Shown: piece by piece, positions 33,201-44,900 of the stretch
Layout of the letters: each line of letters starts with the position of its first letter
Position numbering within the stretch: position 1 is the first letter of the stretch
Source: Synchiropus splendidus
Taxonomy: Eukaryota; Chordata; Actinopteri; Syngnathiformes; Callionymidae
Length of the DNA: 64,000 bases
Assembly: GCF_027744825.2 (NCBI RefSeq)
Contig: NC_071336.1
Location: forward strand, 12,339,001 to 12,403,000
Direction: 5' to 3'
Position numbers and translations under genes: made by a program
Notes under the pieces: model-generated
Told to the model about the DNA's origin: nothing
Database searches by the model: none
The model's input: only the letters and a program-made list of their open reading frames with translations

Positions 33201-33769
33201 TATGCATCAGTTAGGACACATCAACAGAAGGCCTGAGCTCCATGTTGTCAGTTGAGAGCATGTGTGTGTCTGTCAGTCGCCAGTGGGACACACTCGGTGC
33301 GGTAGTAAACACAAGCAGTAGAATGTTGATGGCATGCAGCATGTAAAGCACAACACACCCTGCAGCCGTTCACACACACATTTTCACCTTCAGATGTGTT
33401 TTGTCACTTAAATAACTTAGAAGACCCACAAAAGCTAAAAATATTGAAGGGCATTATGTGTTTCGCAGTTGAACCCAGACAAATCAACAAACACTATTTC
33501 AATAAGTAACATTTATGAATGCAGAGTCAATTTATGAGATGATAACTGACTACTGTAGAGAAGCATGATGTCTGTTTGTGTATCGACTGGAAGAATGGAG
33601 GCGTCAGAGTTCGGGCTATAACATTAACACCAACCCTGAGTGTCAATGTCACCTCTGTGTGTGTGCTGTGTGTGATGTTTTCCACCTATCAAAGCACTCA
33701 AAATAGATTTATGTTTTTGCTCATGTTAATCTCCACATTATGGCTTAAAATGTTCTGTCCTTAAATGCA

Positions 33770-33811
<42 letters not shown>

Positions 33812-34725
33812 GTATTCCGAAACTTTACTCTAGTCACATCCACCAGCTCTGACTGGAGGATCTTGAGACACTCCCAGGCCAGTGAAGAGATACAACCCCC
33901 TCCACCAGGTCTGGTCCAGGGAGCGTCCTCATGAGATGCCCAAACCACCCCAACTGGCTCCTCTCAAAGCAGAGGAGCGGCTCTAAAGTCTCTCCCGAGT
34001 GACAGAACTTCTCAACTAGTCATAAGGGAGACGCCCACCTCCTATGGGAGAAAACTCATTTCAGCCGCTAGTATTCTATTGTATTTATTGTATTCTATTG
34101 ATAATGTTCTTGTAATTTAAATCATGATTTCTTACGTAAAAGATTATGCATCAGCTCCAGAGCAAATTTAATACTGAATTTAATGAAACTGTTATTTTTA
34201 ATGTCCGATCCTTGTTCTATACAAAATTGTTTGTTTAATATTTACAATGACATTGAAACATGATTTATGTAACTTTTTTAAATCACAAAAGACAGTTTTT
34301 GAAAGCTCATGAAATGGGACACATAAGGCTTTGTGGATTTGTGGATTGACCCAGTTGTTGTCTGTCAGGTGTGAGACTCCAGTCCAGCTCCAGCGTCTGC
34401 CGGATTCCGACAGCTTCTGTCTGATTCTACCACCCAACCTGAAGTCGGCCATTGCAGCGGTCACGTACATGACCGATCAGCTGAAGAAGCAAGACGTGGA
34501 CGACACCGTGAGAAAACCAGCTGTCTTTTCACATGTAAACAAATTTGCCCACTCACTTTTTCATTGATGTTTGCTTGCGTGAAGATGACCGGTGACTGGC
34601 AGTTCATCGCTCTAGTGGTGGATCGTCTCTTCCTCTGGTTGTTCGTCATCATCACCACACTCGGGACCCTCGCGATGTTCCTCGATGCCAGCTTCAACTA
34701 CACACCTGACAACCCTTTCCCCTGA
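27248..34725 (+). CDS. chrnb1l: Nicotinic acetylcholine receptor subunit beta-1-like (tandem paralogue)
   Basis: A second muscle-type receptor subunit, tandem to chrnb1. Eleven exons: 27248-27323, 28877-29010, 29091-29135, 29321-29430, 29979-30087, 30180-30327, 30452-30637, 31035-31258, 31332-31510, 34369-34507, 34585-34725 (496 aa). Exons 2-5, 7 and 8 have exactly the same lengths as in chrnb1 (134, 45, 110, 109, 186, 224 bp), which supports tandem duplication. Motifs: [15 protein letters not shown] to [10 protein letters not shown] (Cys-loop), [17 protein letters not shown] (M1), ADKVPETS (M2-M3), [20 protein letters not shown], and [14 protein letters not shown] (M4). No vicinal CysCys is present. 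The intracellular loop diverges most from chrnb1 and lacks the FIDGP motif. M2 is alpha-like (see findings). An in-frame ATG at 27257 is an alternative start. AATAAA occurs near 35411. Confidence 0.92.
28582..28758. mobile_element. Palindromic MITE, full-length copy
   Basis: Begins 'actagtgaagggctgatgag' and ends 'ctcataaacccgtcactatt'. It lies in intron 1 of the chrnb1-like gene, about 120 bp before exon 2. Internal motifs include ctcactagatggcgctct and gcctactgagctct. Confidence 0.85.
29459..29740 (+). repeat. Degenerate interspersed repeat ('ccaccaaggaggtta' type)
   Basis: Begins 'acctccaccaaggaggttag', includes 'gcgttggtttgtctgtctt' and 'ctggatcactatcctgatcc', and ends 'ggtgaaggtttgcgttcgct'. 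This follows a repeat widespread in fish genomes. A related right half occurs at 38310-38505. Confidence 0.55.
29750..29800. mobile_element. Possible Tc1/mariner-type end fragment
   Basis: 'cagtggttagacaaaataat' followed by 'ggaaacacc', preceded by TA, resembles terminal repeats of mariner-like elements in fish. No second end was found before exon 5. Confidence 0.35.
31891..32065. mobile_element. Palindromic MITE, diverged copy
   Basis: 'atgatgggctgatgaggctt' at the left and 'gtttcatgaagcctcattgg' at the right, with the family interior (actcagtaggtggtgctgcc, ttcattgaaatggttgttt). The right terminal tip is degenerate. Confidence 0.75.
33771..33811. repeat. (ATT)n microsatellite
   Basis: About 13 tandem ATT units adjacent to the LINE-like fragment; such runs are often the tail or insertion site of a retroelement. 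Confidence 0.9.
33835..34070. repeat. Degenerate LINE-like interspersed fragment
   Basis: Contains 'cagggagcgtcctcatgaga', 'ccaaaccaccccaactggct', 'cctctcaaagcagaggagcg' and 'gaaaactcatttcagccgct', which follow a repeat common in fish genomes, probably non-LTR retrotransposon derived. No intact reading frame. Confidence 0.55.
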
Positions 34726-36671
34726 CACGTGTTCACTAACAGTCACATATCAATGCTGACATTTGTATCAGGCATAGTTCCATTGAAATACCAAACTCAA
34801 CCGCAAGGTGATGTTCAACTGGTCTTCACTCACCTTCCGCTTTGCTTGGACCATCACTGATAACTGCCTCATAGAAAAGAATTCACAAGATGCTGGAGAC
34901 ATTCCTCAGAATTGCAGTATAACCGGGTTTAAAAAAAAAAAGGAGTTATTGTGACAAGTTCCTTATCTGACACTGAATCCCATTGTATATTTATTTCCAA
35001 TGACGGCAACATAGTCAGCTACTATAGAGTGAAGATGATGACACTGCCTCATGAAGTTTTAAGATGCAATTCCGATGTTGGACACACAAGCACATTGTGT
35101 ACATCAGCGGCATCACCTCCTACACGGTCGGGGCCAAAGACAAAATTCTCAGGAGTTGAGGGAAGTAATTTCGTTTTCTGAAAATGGTGGTGCTTCATTG
35201 GGAATTTGCATTTTAAATGTTCACTGTTGTAAGTAGATCAACTGTTTTCCTTGCGTCACTGAAAAATTCCTCCCGTGGTCAGGCATCCCAAAACACTGAC
35301 AGATGAAATGAACACTCCTTACATCGGTAACTCAAAAGCACGTTTTTGACACCTTGTATTCTGTCACCAATATTAAAAAATCTTTATTTACACACGTGTG
35401 TTTTGCATACAAATAAATCAAGGCTAAACCTATTGGCTGTAATGCACTACATGCACATTAGATGGCGGTAACCAGGGGGAATTGAAGGACAGCGAGGGTA
35501 CGTTTGACTGCAGTATGGACTTTTTCAGTCAGGCCCTTAATTCTTCATATTTATTAATGGTGTTTCTGTTTAGTGTGTATAGATATTTGCCAATAAATAA
35601 GTATTAATGACAAAACAGCAGTTGCTGATTTATGGTTAGTTAAGTGTTAAAGAAATTATATTTGAACAAACGTTCATCTAAAGGTTCTTATTTTTTTTTA
35701 CTATGAAAACATTTTCAATGCTGTTTCATTGTTCTCATGTTTTCGGACCTGTTTTCATGTTCAGTAGTCGCTCACGTGTCCAAGCTTTTGCTGGACATTT
35801 ACTGGGGTCAACACCGTCCCCCACCGAGGGGATGTCAACAAACTGCTGCTTGTTCCCGGCCGCTTGTGTGAGAAGACCCTCCCCATTCAGACCACAATCC
35901 AAGTGGACCCCCATTATCCATGTCGCTCTACGAGAGTGAGCTTTTCAGAGAAAGACAGAATTTTACTGCCTGAGTGACTTCCAAGAATTTTCTATTCATC
36001 CTAGTCATTCCTGAACACGTGGAACGTTGTTAGTGAGGAGAAGAGAGGCGGAGACTGTGCGACCCTTGACCTCTCCTTTATCTGTCCAGCTTATTATGTG
36101 TCATAGATTATTAAGTAATCAAATACAATATGTAGGGACTGTTGCTCACATCCTTGTTGTTGTCATAATAATAATAACAATAGTAATTATGAATAATAAT
36201 AATAATTATATTACTAGCAGTAGTAGTTGTAGTAGTGGTAGCAGTCTGCAGTAGTAGTAGATATATCAGCAGTAGTAATAGTCGTAGTAGTAGTAGTAGT
36301 AATAGTAATGTTTGCACTAAGTATTTGCTTCTCTTCATCTCTTTCACATTGTGATTATGATCGTAGTTATAGTCATAACCATTTTCATGATCATAGTAAC
36401 TTTTCATGATCATCATTTTTTTTTCATCTTTTCTCTAAAGTCTTCACCGTCGCCATCATCATACATCAGTACACCAGCACACACGGCATTCCCACTGTCA
36501 AGCTCCTCCTCCGGGAGACTGTCCAACAGCACACACAAACTCACACACAAACTCTTCCATCGGGTCTCACATGACTGTTACCGTTGCTGGATTCAGATTT
36601 TCAACCAGGCACTGGCCCGTGTTTAGGTTCAGGTTTTACTCATAATCAAGAGGACGTCTGTGAGCAGCACG
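34726..36671. other. Intergenic region between the chrnb1-like gene and cldn7
   Basis: It holds the chrnb1l 3' UTR, a poly-A run near 34930, and a compound trinucleotide microsatellite at 36165-36310. No TATA box is obvious before cldn7. Nothing else is supported. Confidence 0.6.
36165..36310. repeat. Compound trinucleotide microsatellite (ATA/AAT then TAG/GTA)
   Basis: An AT-rich trinucleotide block runs into TAG/GTA units. Reading frames here encode only Tyr/Asn/Ile or Leu runs. Confidence 0.85.
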
Positions 36672-39600
36672 ATGGCCAACTCTGGGATCCAGCTCCTGGG
36701 GTTCTTCATGTCTCTGGTGGGTATAGTGGCCCTCATCATCGGCACCATCCTGCCACAGTGGAAGATGTCAGCCTACATCGGGGACAACATCATCACGGCG
36801 GTGGCCATGTACCAGGGTCTGTGGATGTCCTGCGCCTTCCACAGCACGGGTCAACTCCAATGCAAGATCTACGACTCCATCCTGCAGCTGGGCAGTAAGA
36901 AGCCGTGCACTTAACACACAGTTGCAGAAATATAGATGCTGCTTTCCAACAGAATATGCAAAGATATGTTTTAATATTATTGAAATGGTGCTTTATCTAA
37001 TCAAACACTGAGTGAGTTTTGTTGTTCAAAAGTGAGTAAAAGAAAACTATGGATGCACCCCATTCATTTTCAGTTTCTGTTGTTTAAATTTGGGGCTTGG
37101 TTTATTTGTCCACACCCAATATCAGAAAGACTGATGTTTAATGGTTCAGACCTCAACCATTATCAAAACGGTAATAACTGTCTCGAATGCCACTATGACT
37201 GAGAGATACTAAGACATTCCTCCGCCAGAATATAGTGTGTGTTAGCTCATCTGATCACCATGGCTTATTTTTCAACTTCCTGTGCTCACTTTTATTTTCT
37301 GTTAAAAGCTAAACCTAAAACATTGCATACTAAATTAATTCTAAATTCTAATTTTTACGAGTATGAGTGGAAGAAAATTTGACAGCTGCATTTTGAGACG
37401 ATGTTTGGGTTTAAATTCTAAAGCCCAATTTTGTGCCCCTCAAACCCCTGTCAGACTGACCTGAAAAAAAAGCTTCCATTATGTTAGTTAGTAGTTACAG
37501 TATACAGTCAGCCATGTTTAACTAAAAAACACATGAATTACTCTAAAGACAAAACCTGTCTGCAACGAAAGAGGTCTGAACTACTTTTATTCTAATAGAA
37601 AAATGCATATATTTTTCAATTGTAAGAACTGTTCGGAAATACGTCATTTTCTTTAGCATCTTTTCACATATCAACACTTAAACCTTTCAAATATTTTCCT
37701 TGCAGCTTCCATTGTTTCTGTTTGAATTCCCTTCTAATTCCATCAGGCTAGCAGACCTGAGCCCCATCCCTTCTGTCCTCATGGCTGTGCCCCACCACCC
37801 TGAACTCCTGCCAGGATGAGCAGTTTATGTCATGGATTAATTTATAGATCCAACATTCCCCAAACCACCGTGAGAAACTACCCGGCAACCAGAAACACTC
37901 CAGGCAGGACACAGGCTTCATCGCTTGATAACCTACTTATTCTCTGCACAACCATTGGACAGATTGAATGAATTTAAATGACAAAAAAACAACAATATTA
38001 TGAAGTTCGTACAATCGTTCAAGTAATTTAACCAAAGTCCAGACTGCTCAAGCAGTTCTATCTGGACCAGACCATGGAGGACACATGAGGTGCTCATCAA
38101 TAAAAAAAAAAAAAAAAAAATTAGGTATTTATTCTGGGACCTGTCCAGCTTCCTGCCAGCTTCCAAAAGAAGATGGCCATTAGTCCAGTTTTTTGCATGA
38201 TGCGCATCTATAGTCCTAGCCCTCCTGTGGTCCGTCTTCTATTGATGCTATCACAAGGAAGTTTTTGGCGGCATTGGTTTGTTAGTCTGTGTCGAAAATA
38301 AATATGTGAAATGGGACATGGAACAAATGATTTTGGGAGTGATCTGGTTCCTTGTCTGGATCCAGGACTCTTTAACCTTGGTAGATAGGACCATTTTTGG
38401 TATTTGTGCCAGAATGGTATTGGATCAAGGAGTTTTTTTGTCATTGGGAGATTGTGTCGGGTTTGGCCCAAGCTGCTTGGCGGAGGTTTGTGCTGTCTGA
38501 GTGCTTTTCTTGTTGCAGTTTAATTGTTTGGACTTTTCTTGTGCATTGGCTATTGCTGTATTGAAGACCACCAAACCCAAGACAAGACCAAGGAGGGGAC
38601 GAGAGCAAGTCTGACACCAAGACTGGGACTGAACTGATAGTCTATTTTCCACCACGATCCCAAGCAAACACACAGATCCCTTCATAACTTACTTCCAACC
38701 AACGTGAAAGGTTTTCTTTTCTGCACTCATTAACAGTTATTCTGTTTGCAAAAGGATGGATGGAGACCCTTAATACCTAACCTCCATGATTGAGGGAGGC
38801 AGTTAAATGTCTGGTTCCCCAATAGCTGCCTCACTGAGAGCTAGCCTGACGCTCACAGTCAGACCCCTCTGTCTCCCCTCATCTCTAACGTAAACAAGGG
38901 TCATCAATGGGTACAAAGGTCGTATTCAGAGGGTGTTTTTCAGAAACTACATGAGGGAATACATTCTGTTTGTGATAATCTCAGCTACTGTGGTCTTCAG
39001 TGGTCTAGAAAAAATGCATTGCCAAGATCAAGGTCTGGATGCAGTCAATCCCCCTACAAGACCTTGAACACGTGGTCAAGTCCAGGACGATATAAAGGAG
39101 GAATGTTGAATTAGCAATGGACAAAGAAGAATTTAGGTCTACTACTTTGTCACTTTTGTGTCTGAGTCAGTGATGTTATATCATCGTCCTATCCTTGACG
39201 GACCTCAAGGTTGAGAAGCCACACAGGCTTCCTCAAGAACATGTTGTCACTATTGTGTTGATATCCATCCAGGTAGATGAAAACAATGTTGGTGACACAA
39301 ATGGACTCACAAGTGGGATTGTCGCATGTGGTCATCTGAAATGTCCCATGTTTGATAAGTGTACGGGACGGTCCGGAACAATGAAGCCCCAGAGTGAGTG
39401 AGAATTTGGAACAGAAGTGTGAAAGGTGTTTTGAAAATTAGGACTGAAGTTAGGTGAAGCAACTAACCGTCACACTTTTTTTCTTTTTTACAAGGTTGAG
39501 ATGGTTGTAGTCTGTGTCGGTAAAAAAGTACCTTCTTCTTCAATTGGGTGTTAATTATGTTCTGGCCCCCATGTCTGATGTCCTGAACAAAAATTGTCCC

Positions 39601-41153
39601 AAGTTTGAACCTTTTAGGCGACTTCTTGTCTCGATGCATCTCAATGGTGTTTCCATGACGACCAAAGCAGAAACAAGGAGAGCACTGTGATGGACTCTGT
39701 GGTACATCACCCACGTTTACTGTAAAGTACTTTCTTTTATTTCCACCTCTCCTCTCCTCTGCTCCCTCCTACTGCTGGGTCTGTTTGTTCGTCTCAGACT
39801 GGCACAGACCGGTTCTGGGAGGACCCGGAGACAAAAGCCGTGATAGGTTTATGGGGTGAGGCTGACAGATGAGGATACTGACCACAGCAGATGTTTGTGT
39901 GCTCATGTGTATCCCAGGACTCGCTTCCAGGAAATCAGCCCGAGTCCTGGCAGGATGATGTGAATGTAGCTCACCAGCAAGATATATCTGGATGCTGACA
40001 CATTAACTCTTTCACATCACCCTCTCCAAGTTCAGTGTCTCGAACTATCTCGACTCGATCGTCCCCAGGTTCTCTGCAGGCCACTCGGGCTCTCATGATC
40101 GTGGGCATCATCGTGTCAGTGGCAGGACTGGGCGTGGCCTGCATGGGGATGAAGTGCACCACCTGTGGGGAAGGAGACAAAGTGCGAAAGTCCCGGGTCG
40201 CCATGACTGGAGGAATTATCGTACTAGTGGGAGGTGATGATCAAAATGACTGTATATTATTCGTCTTGTCCTGACATCTTCTTTCACATTTTCTAGCTTT
40301 CTTTCCTAGCCTTTATCTTCATGTGTGTGTTCCCTCAAAACAACTGTGTGTTAGCCCCACACTTCGAGTACACACATTAAATTTAGGTTTATTGATGTGA
40401 ATGTGAGTGGACATCAGTGGACTGGTGACTTTTCCGGTCTTCAACTGGGATGGTCCCCAGCTAAACACTGTCATTGTGAACTACAGATTAAAATTGTGTG
40501 TCCACGCCACACATTTGAGACATGAGACCAGAAGTAATAGAAATGAATGACCATACTGATGAGAAAAATACGAATTCTATTTATAGTTTTCGGGAGAGGT
40601 GCTCATTTTTATGGCTTGAGCCCCTGGCCTTAAAAATGCCTGTGGTCATTAGTTTCAAAGGTCAGTTGACTTTCTTGTAAAAATGTTTCATGACTCAAAG
40701 ATCTGTGTCAATGACAAATGCCATTTGTGTCCATATTAAGTGACTGTATCTCATGACTCTACCCTTTCAGGACTCTCTGCGATTGTGGCCTGCTCCTGGT
40801 TCGCTCACAACGTGATCCGGGCCTTTTACAACCCGTACACACCTGTCAACACCAAGTAAGAGCAGACACAAACACTAGACAACATGTAGGAGACAGATAA
40901 CGTGATAAACAGGAAATATACGGGACAAAAACATATAACTTACACGTGAAAAGGATGGTCACAAATTCATTCTGTCTCTATCAGGTTCGAGTTTGGAGCT
41001 GCCATCTTCATCGCTTGGGGCGGCTCCCTCCTGGACGTCCTGGGCGGAGCTATGCTGGCTGCCTCATGTCCCCGGAAAAAGCACGTGTCCAAGTACCCAA
41101 CAGCGTCGGGACCACGCTCAGGCCCTCCTAGCAGCAACAAGGAATATGTCTAA
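36672..41153 (+). CDS. cldn7: Claudin-7 (tight-junction tetraspan protein)
   Basis: Claudins form the paracellular barrier of epithelial tight junctions. Four exons: 36672-36894 (223 bp), 40069-40233 (165), 40771-40855 (85), 40985-41153 (169); 213 aa. Exon sizes match claudin-7. The N-terminus [17 protein letters not shown] is TM1. The extracellular signature W...GLWMSC...LQC is intact. TM2 contains [18 protein letters not shown]3 contains [18 protein letters not shown], and TM4 contains [19 protein letters not shown]. The tail ends KEYV, a PDZ-binding motif typical of claudin-7. Human CLDN7 shares the 17p13.1 region with FGF11 and CHRNB1. Intron 1 is 3.2 kb. An AATAAA signal sits at 42278-42283. 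Whether this is the a or b fish copy cannot be decided here. Confidence 0.93.
36895..40068. other. cldn7 intron 1 (3.2 kb)
   Basis: Contains a poly-A run at 38102-38120 and a degenerate repeat at 38310-38505. No exon was recognised. Confidence 0.65.
38310..38505 (+). repeat. Degenerate interspersed repeat, right half (related to 29459-29740)
   Basis: 'tgggagtgatctggttcctt', 'ctggatccaggactctttaa', 'cattgggagattgtgtcgg' and 'cttggcggaggtttgtgctg' followed by 'tctgagtgc', matching the last part of the 29459 repeat type. Confidence 0.55.
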
Positions 41154-42277
41154 ACACAACCTGAATTCCCCAAAAACTGAACTAAGACTTTTTTTACTCA
41201 AATGCAAGCATGTACTACACAAGCTCTCTATTCGCATCTTGACATCAACTGTTTATCACTGTCACCCTGCAACAGCATTCACACGCAGTAGAAAATTATA
41301 TCCCGCTCAGTCCAGCGAGTCTGATGACGGACCTGCAGACCGGACCATGGACTCGGTCCAGATGTTGCACTCGAGTGTCGGGCACCACAAGAGTTATGAT
41401 TGTTCTCAAAAATACACACCACAGAGAACAGACGTCCTCAATCCATTATTTATTTTGCTGGAGAGAATTAGAATCAGAGCTCAACATAACTACATTTTAT
41501 GTCCATAAATCACTGACCTGACTCCTTTTACAGTCGCATGGGATGACTTTCTTTCAGAACATGCTGAGGGCGCAGGATACTTGTTCTTAGATAACAGGCT
41601 TATGATAGAATTCAGTGGCTTCCTTAGCTAGCACGGATGGGCCAAAATGTAGAAGCAATGTATCTCAATATGGTTTTGAGTTTGCCTCATCACATCAGTC
41701 TCTTTTCAAATGAACATGGCTGCAGAGCCTCAGAAGGAAGCCGACCATATGACCCACTTACACACGTCTATCCAGCGCAACATGCTCCTTCCAAACAGAT
41801 GAGCAATGACACTTCATCACTGTGAACCGAGACAGAGCACCTCACCTGATGTCAGCCAGTGTGTGATGTTGAAACATAAACCTGCAGCACCTAATTCCAG
41901 AAGACTCCTTGTCTTGTTGCCGAGACGCTTGAGATGCCCCGAGTGTGTAGAGAAGAAAAGACGTGTATATGTTCTTGCAAACACACATACATGTGTGTAT
42001 TCTAAACCAGGCGTTTCCTCCTGGTAATACAGTTTCTAATATTAAAACGACTCACTCACATGCACTATTAGGAGTAGACTGTGTGATAGTACATTTAACA
42101 GAAGCTTGAGAACTGATAACACCTCTGAAAATAGTGTCCCCCATCTACATGTTACTCTTCATGTTCCTCCTCCAGTTCCTCACCCCGAGACACTTCAGTT
42201 TCTATTTATTTTATAAGAACGTGGTTTTGCATCATGGTTTGTTCATATGTTATAGCTGTAAGTGTGTATGAAAAACA

Positions 42278-42283
42278 AATAAA
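42278..42283 (+). terminator. Polyadenylation signal AATAAA (cldn7)
   Basis: Canonical hexamer 1.1 kb after the cldn7 stop codon. Confidence 0.5.
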
Positions 42284-42346
42284 CATTAGCCAGGTACAAT
42301 AATTGTTATTTGTTTATGACTCTGACACAGATTTCACTCCAAAACT

Positions 42347-42352
42347 TTTATT
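42347..42352 (-). terminator. Polyadenylation signal AATAAA (small minus-strand gene)
   Basis: TTTATT on the plus strand, about 1.2 kb after the minus-strand stop codon and 63 bp from the cldn7 signal. Confidence 0.45.
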
Positions 42353-43559
42353 TGACCGGTTTTCATGCAGACATTTGTTTGGGTGACATCATCGATCGTG
42401 GGGAAAAATGATTCATTAAAAACAAAAACAGTTCAAAAAGGCAGAGCTCATTTGTAAGCGTAGATCATTGGTAACATAGTTAGACCAGCACCAGCTAAGC
42501 TGGAGAGGCCCAATAGACAGAGAAGTCTACAATGACAAATGCATTTCGTAACTTTTTTTTTCTTATTTAAGGACACTTTTTTCTTGCATATGAGACGAGT
42601 AATTAGAAAAGAAAAACAGATATTGAGCGACCTCTAGTGGTAATTAAATTTGACCCATTAAGAGACAACGTTTTTCATTGCATTTCCACATGTAGGCACG
42701 TGTAACTACTTTTCCAATAACATCAAACATGCCTCGATCACAGAAAAAAAAGTGTGTAACAGCTAAGTGCAAATTCTCAATTTTTCTCAATTTGGTCTTC
42801 AGAGTCTACAGAGATAAACTGCATACATTTCAGTGCATTCTGTATAGTTTATACAATCAAGTCAAACATCACAGTCAGACATGTAAAATCGCTTGTTAAG
42901 AATAGAAAAATACATCTTTGCTCAATCCAAATTTCCTCAAATATTTAAGTCAACTGAATCAATGTGCTAAAGTAGGAAATTAGGCTTTTGTCTTTTCGTC
43001 GGCATATTTTGAATGTCATCAAGCAACATACTTACAAAACATTTTTAAACACAGAACACAATAATAAATAAGTCAAATTATGACTAGAGGCAAAATACAT
43101 CTGTACATACAATTTCACACAAATCCAGTGTTTAATTTTCAAAACCAACCCTGACAGCTATGGTTAGGGTTAGAACGTGGCCGCTGCATGCTGTTAAGCA
43201 GACTAGTCAAGTGACTCATGCACGTCAACGGTCAGGTCAGCAGCAACAACAACTCAGATCAAAATCAATCACTCTTCAATAAATTATTCAGATACCTGTA
43301 ATTCCAAGACAAGCGGTCACATGATCAGATGGTGACCAGTAAGATCCTCATGAGGAGAATCACCGTGCAGCGACTCCTTCACAGTCCAAACAAGTTATTA
43401 CAAATGCCGCCATGTCAAAGTCTCCATTTCACTGCTGAGCGGACAAAGTCGTCCGGACCCATGGCACCTTCAACACTGAGACCTGATCAGAGATCAGTAC
43501 CACGAGGGCCGGTACCACCACAGATCCACGGGCAGCGTTTGGCCACATCCCTTTCAGGT

Positions 43560-44278
43560 TTAAGAGACTGGCATGGACACAGCACACTGGCCGTTGTTGT
43601 TCATGATGTCATCCAAGTCTTCATCGTCCAGCTCCACTGAGGGTGAGCGACAGAGAGAGGTCAAAGATAAAGGCCCGACAATCGTATGAGGAGTCAGTAA
43701 ACAGGATGAATGGATGGACAGACTGACAGACAGCATGAAAGGTAATTACACTTTTCCAATCGTATAATACTTAAATATCAAATTTAAGTCAGATGTTTAT
43801 GTTACTTCTTCTTCTGCCTTTAGGCCCCTCAAGGAACTGAATTGCTCATCCCTGATGTAAAAGTTCACACCAATAAATGAAACAATTGTGTAGAATCATA
43901 CGTCTTTGGAAACAAACAATGTAACACAACATAAAAAACAGATTTAAAATAATCCGTACAAGTCAAAATGAGAGAGGTTGTTTGAAGTTAATAATAATAG
44001 CAATGTGTATTAAACAAATGGACAGAGCGCACATTCAAGCAAATACCTTTGAAGCAAGTCAAGTGTGTGGATTTTACTATGCAACCCGCGTCCATACCTT
44101 TCTTACTGCGACCGATCTGGCCCAACTTGGGAGCTCTCTGGCCGAGTCTCTGAGGGTTCGCTCCACCATGAGGTCCACCGGCCGGCTGGTGGCCCGGGTT
44201 GAAGGGCCCAGGGTTGGCAGGCTGGTGAGGGTTGGTTCTGGGAGGGAGGAGCTCGGGGATTCCCGAGGACCCGTACAT
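43560..44278 (-). CDS. Small proline-rich/acidic-tail protein of unknown function (85 aa)
   Basis: A two-coding-exon gene on the minus strand. The first coding exon is 44278-44098: ATG with a cag acceptor at 44303 and a gtatgg donor after 44098. The second is 43636-43560, acceptor ccctcag, ending in TAA. A non-coding first exon ends at 44597 (donor gtaaac). The protein begins MYGSSGIPELLPPRTNPHQ, continues rich in Pro, Gly and Asn, has a basic patch (RLGQRAPKLGQIGRSKK) and ends with an acidic VELDDEDLDDIMNNNG and a hydrophobic CAVSMPVS tail. There is no signal peptide or membrane segment. Splice phases agree, and the length is 86 codons with stop. I do not recognise the family. The CpG-rich promoter area suggests a broadly expressed gene. 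No in-frame ATG lies upstream. Confidence 0.7.
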
Positions 44279-44596
44279 TTCCCTGCGACGTTGCGATTCC
44301 ACCTGACAGGAAGGTGTCACCAAGTGGCGTCGAGCAGCTCCCGCTTCCGCTCTGGTCTAACTGTTTTAAGTAAAAACACTGTCATAACTTGTAGCTGAAA
44401 TGACAAGGTTTATAAGGACTCGAGTTGAACGTGACCGAGGTGCGTCACGTGTGTGGCACAGCTCCGATCTTGGAATTACCCGTTAGCTGAACATACGTTT
44501 TTCTTTTAAACACTACAGAACTACTAAATGATCGGTGTATGGACAGGAAGGTCCGCAGTGATGAATTGATCTTTTCATAAGAGTCGTGTTGTTTAC

Positions 44597-44900
44597 CTCG
44601 CTCGATCTCTGACTCGCAGTCTGGTCGCTTCTCCCTCTGTTCAGTCCACAAACACACTCGTTCTCACTTGATCTCGATGGGGTTTAACCGGGATCTCTCT
44701 CTCTCTCAGGTGCGCAGGGTTCGGAATCCTCCGGGTCTCATAACAACACAGGTTCCGTTCACACGATCTGCTGTGTTTCCCACTCTTCTGGTCCTGCTGC
44801 GGGGGTGTGACTGTAGTGCGTGACGTTTACGTCGTTGCGTCAGATACAGTGACGCAGACTTCAACCAATGATCGTTCGCGAATACTCAAACACGGAAGAA
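44597..44900 (-). promoter_or_regulatory. 5' non-coding exon and CpG-rich promoter of the small minus-strand gene
   Basis: From the exon-1 donor (minus-strand gtaaac at 44596-44591) outward, the sequence is richer in CpG than its surroundings, with several 'gcgtcac/gtgacg' CRE-like half sites and a CCAAT box at about 44864. No TATA box is evident. The start site is not determined. Confidence 0.45.

Larger units (their letters stand above)
31511..34368. other. Large intron 9 of the chrnb1-like gene (2.9 kb)
   Basis: This intron interrupts the intracellular-loop coding region. It contains a MITE (31891-32065), an (ATT)n run (33771-33811) and a LINE-like fragment (33835-34070). No additional exon was recognised. 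Confidence 0.7.
41154..43559. other. Back-to-back 3' UTRs of cldn7 (+) and the small minus-strand gene
   Basis: The plus-strand AATAAA at 42278-42283 and the minus-strand AATAAA (TTTATT at 42347-42352) mark the two 3' ends, implying convergent transcription with almost no gap. No other gene was recognised. Confidence 0.55.

Noticed and set aside
36111..36416. Minus-strand frame rich in Leu, Thr, Ile and Tyr
   Set aside because: It is a translation of trinucleotide repeats; no gene structure.
40993..41508. 171-aa frame over the last cldn7 exon
   Set aside because: Out of frame with claudin-7, which is clearly coded in the other frame to the KEYV stop; it runs on into the 3' UTR.
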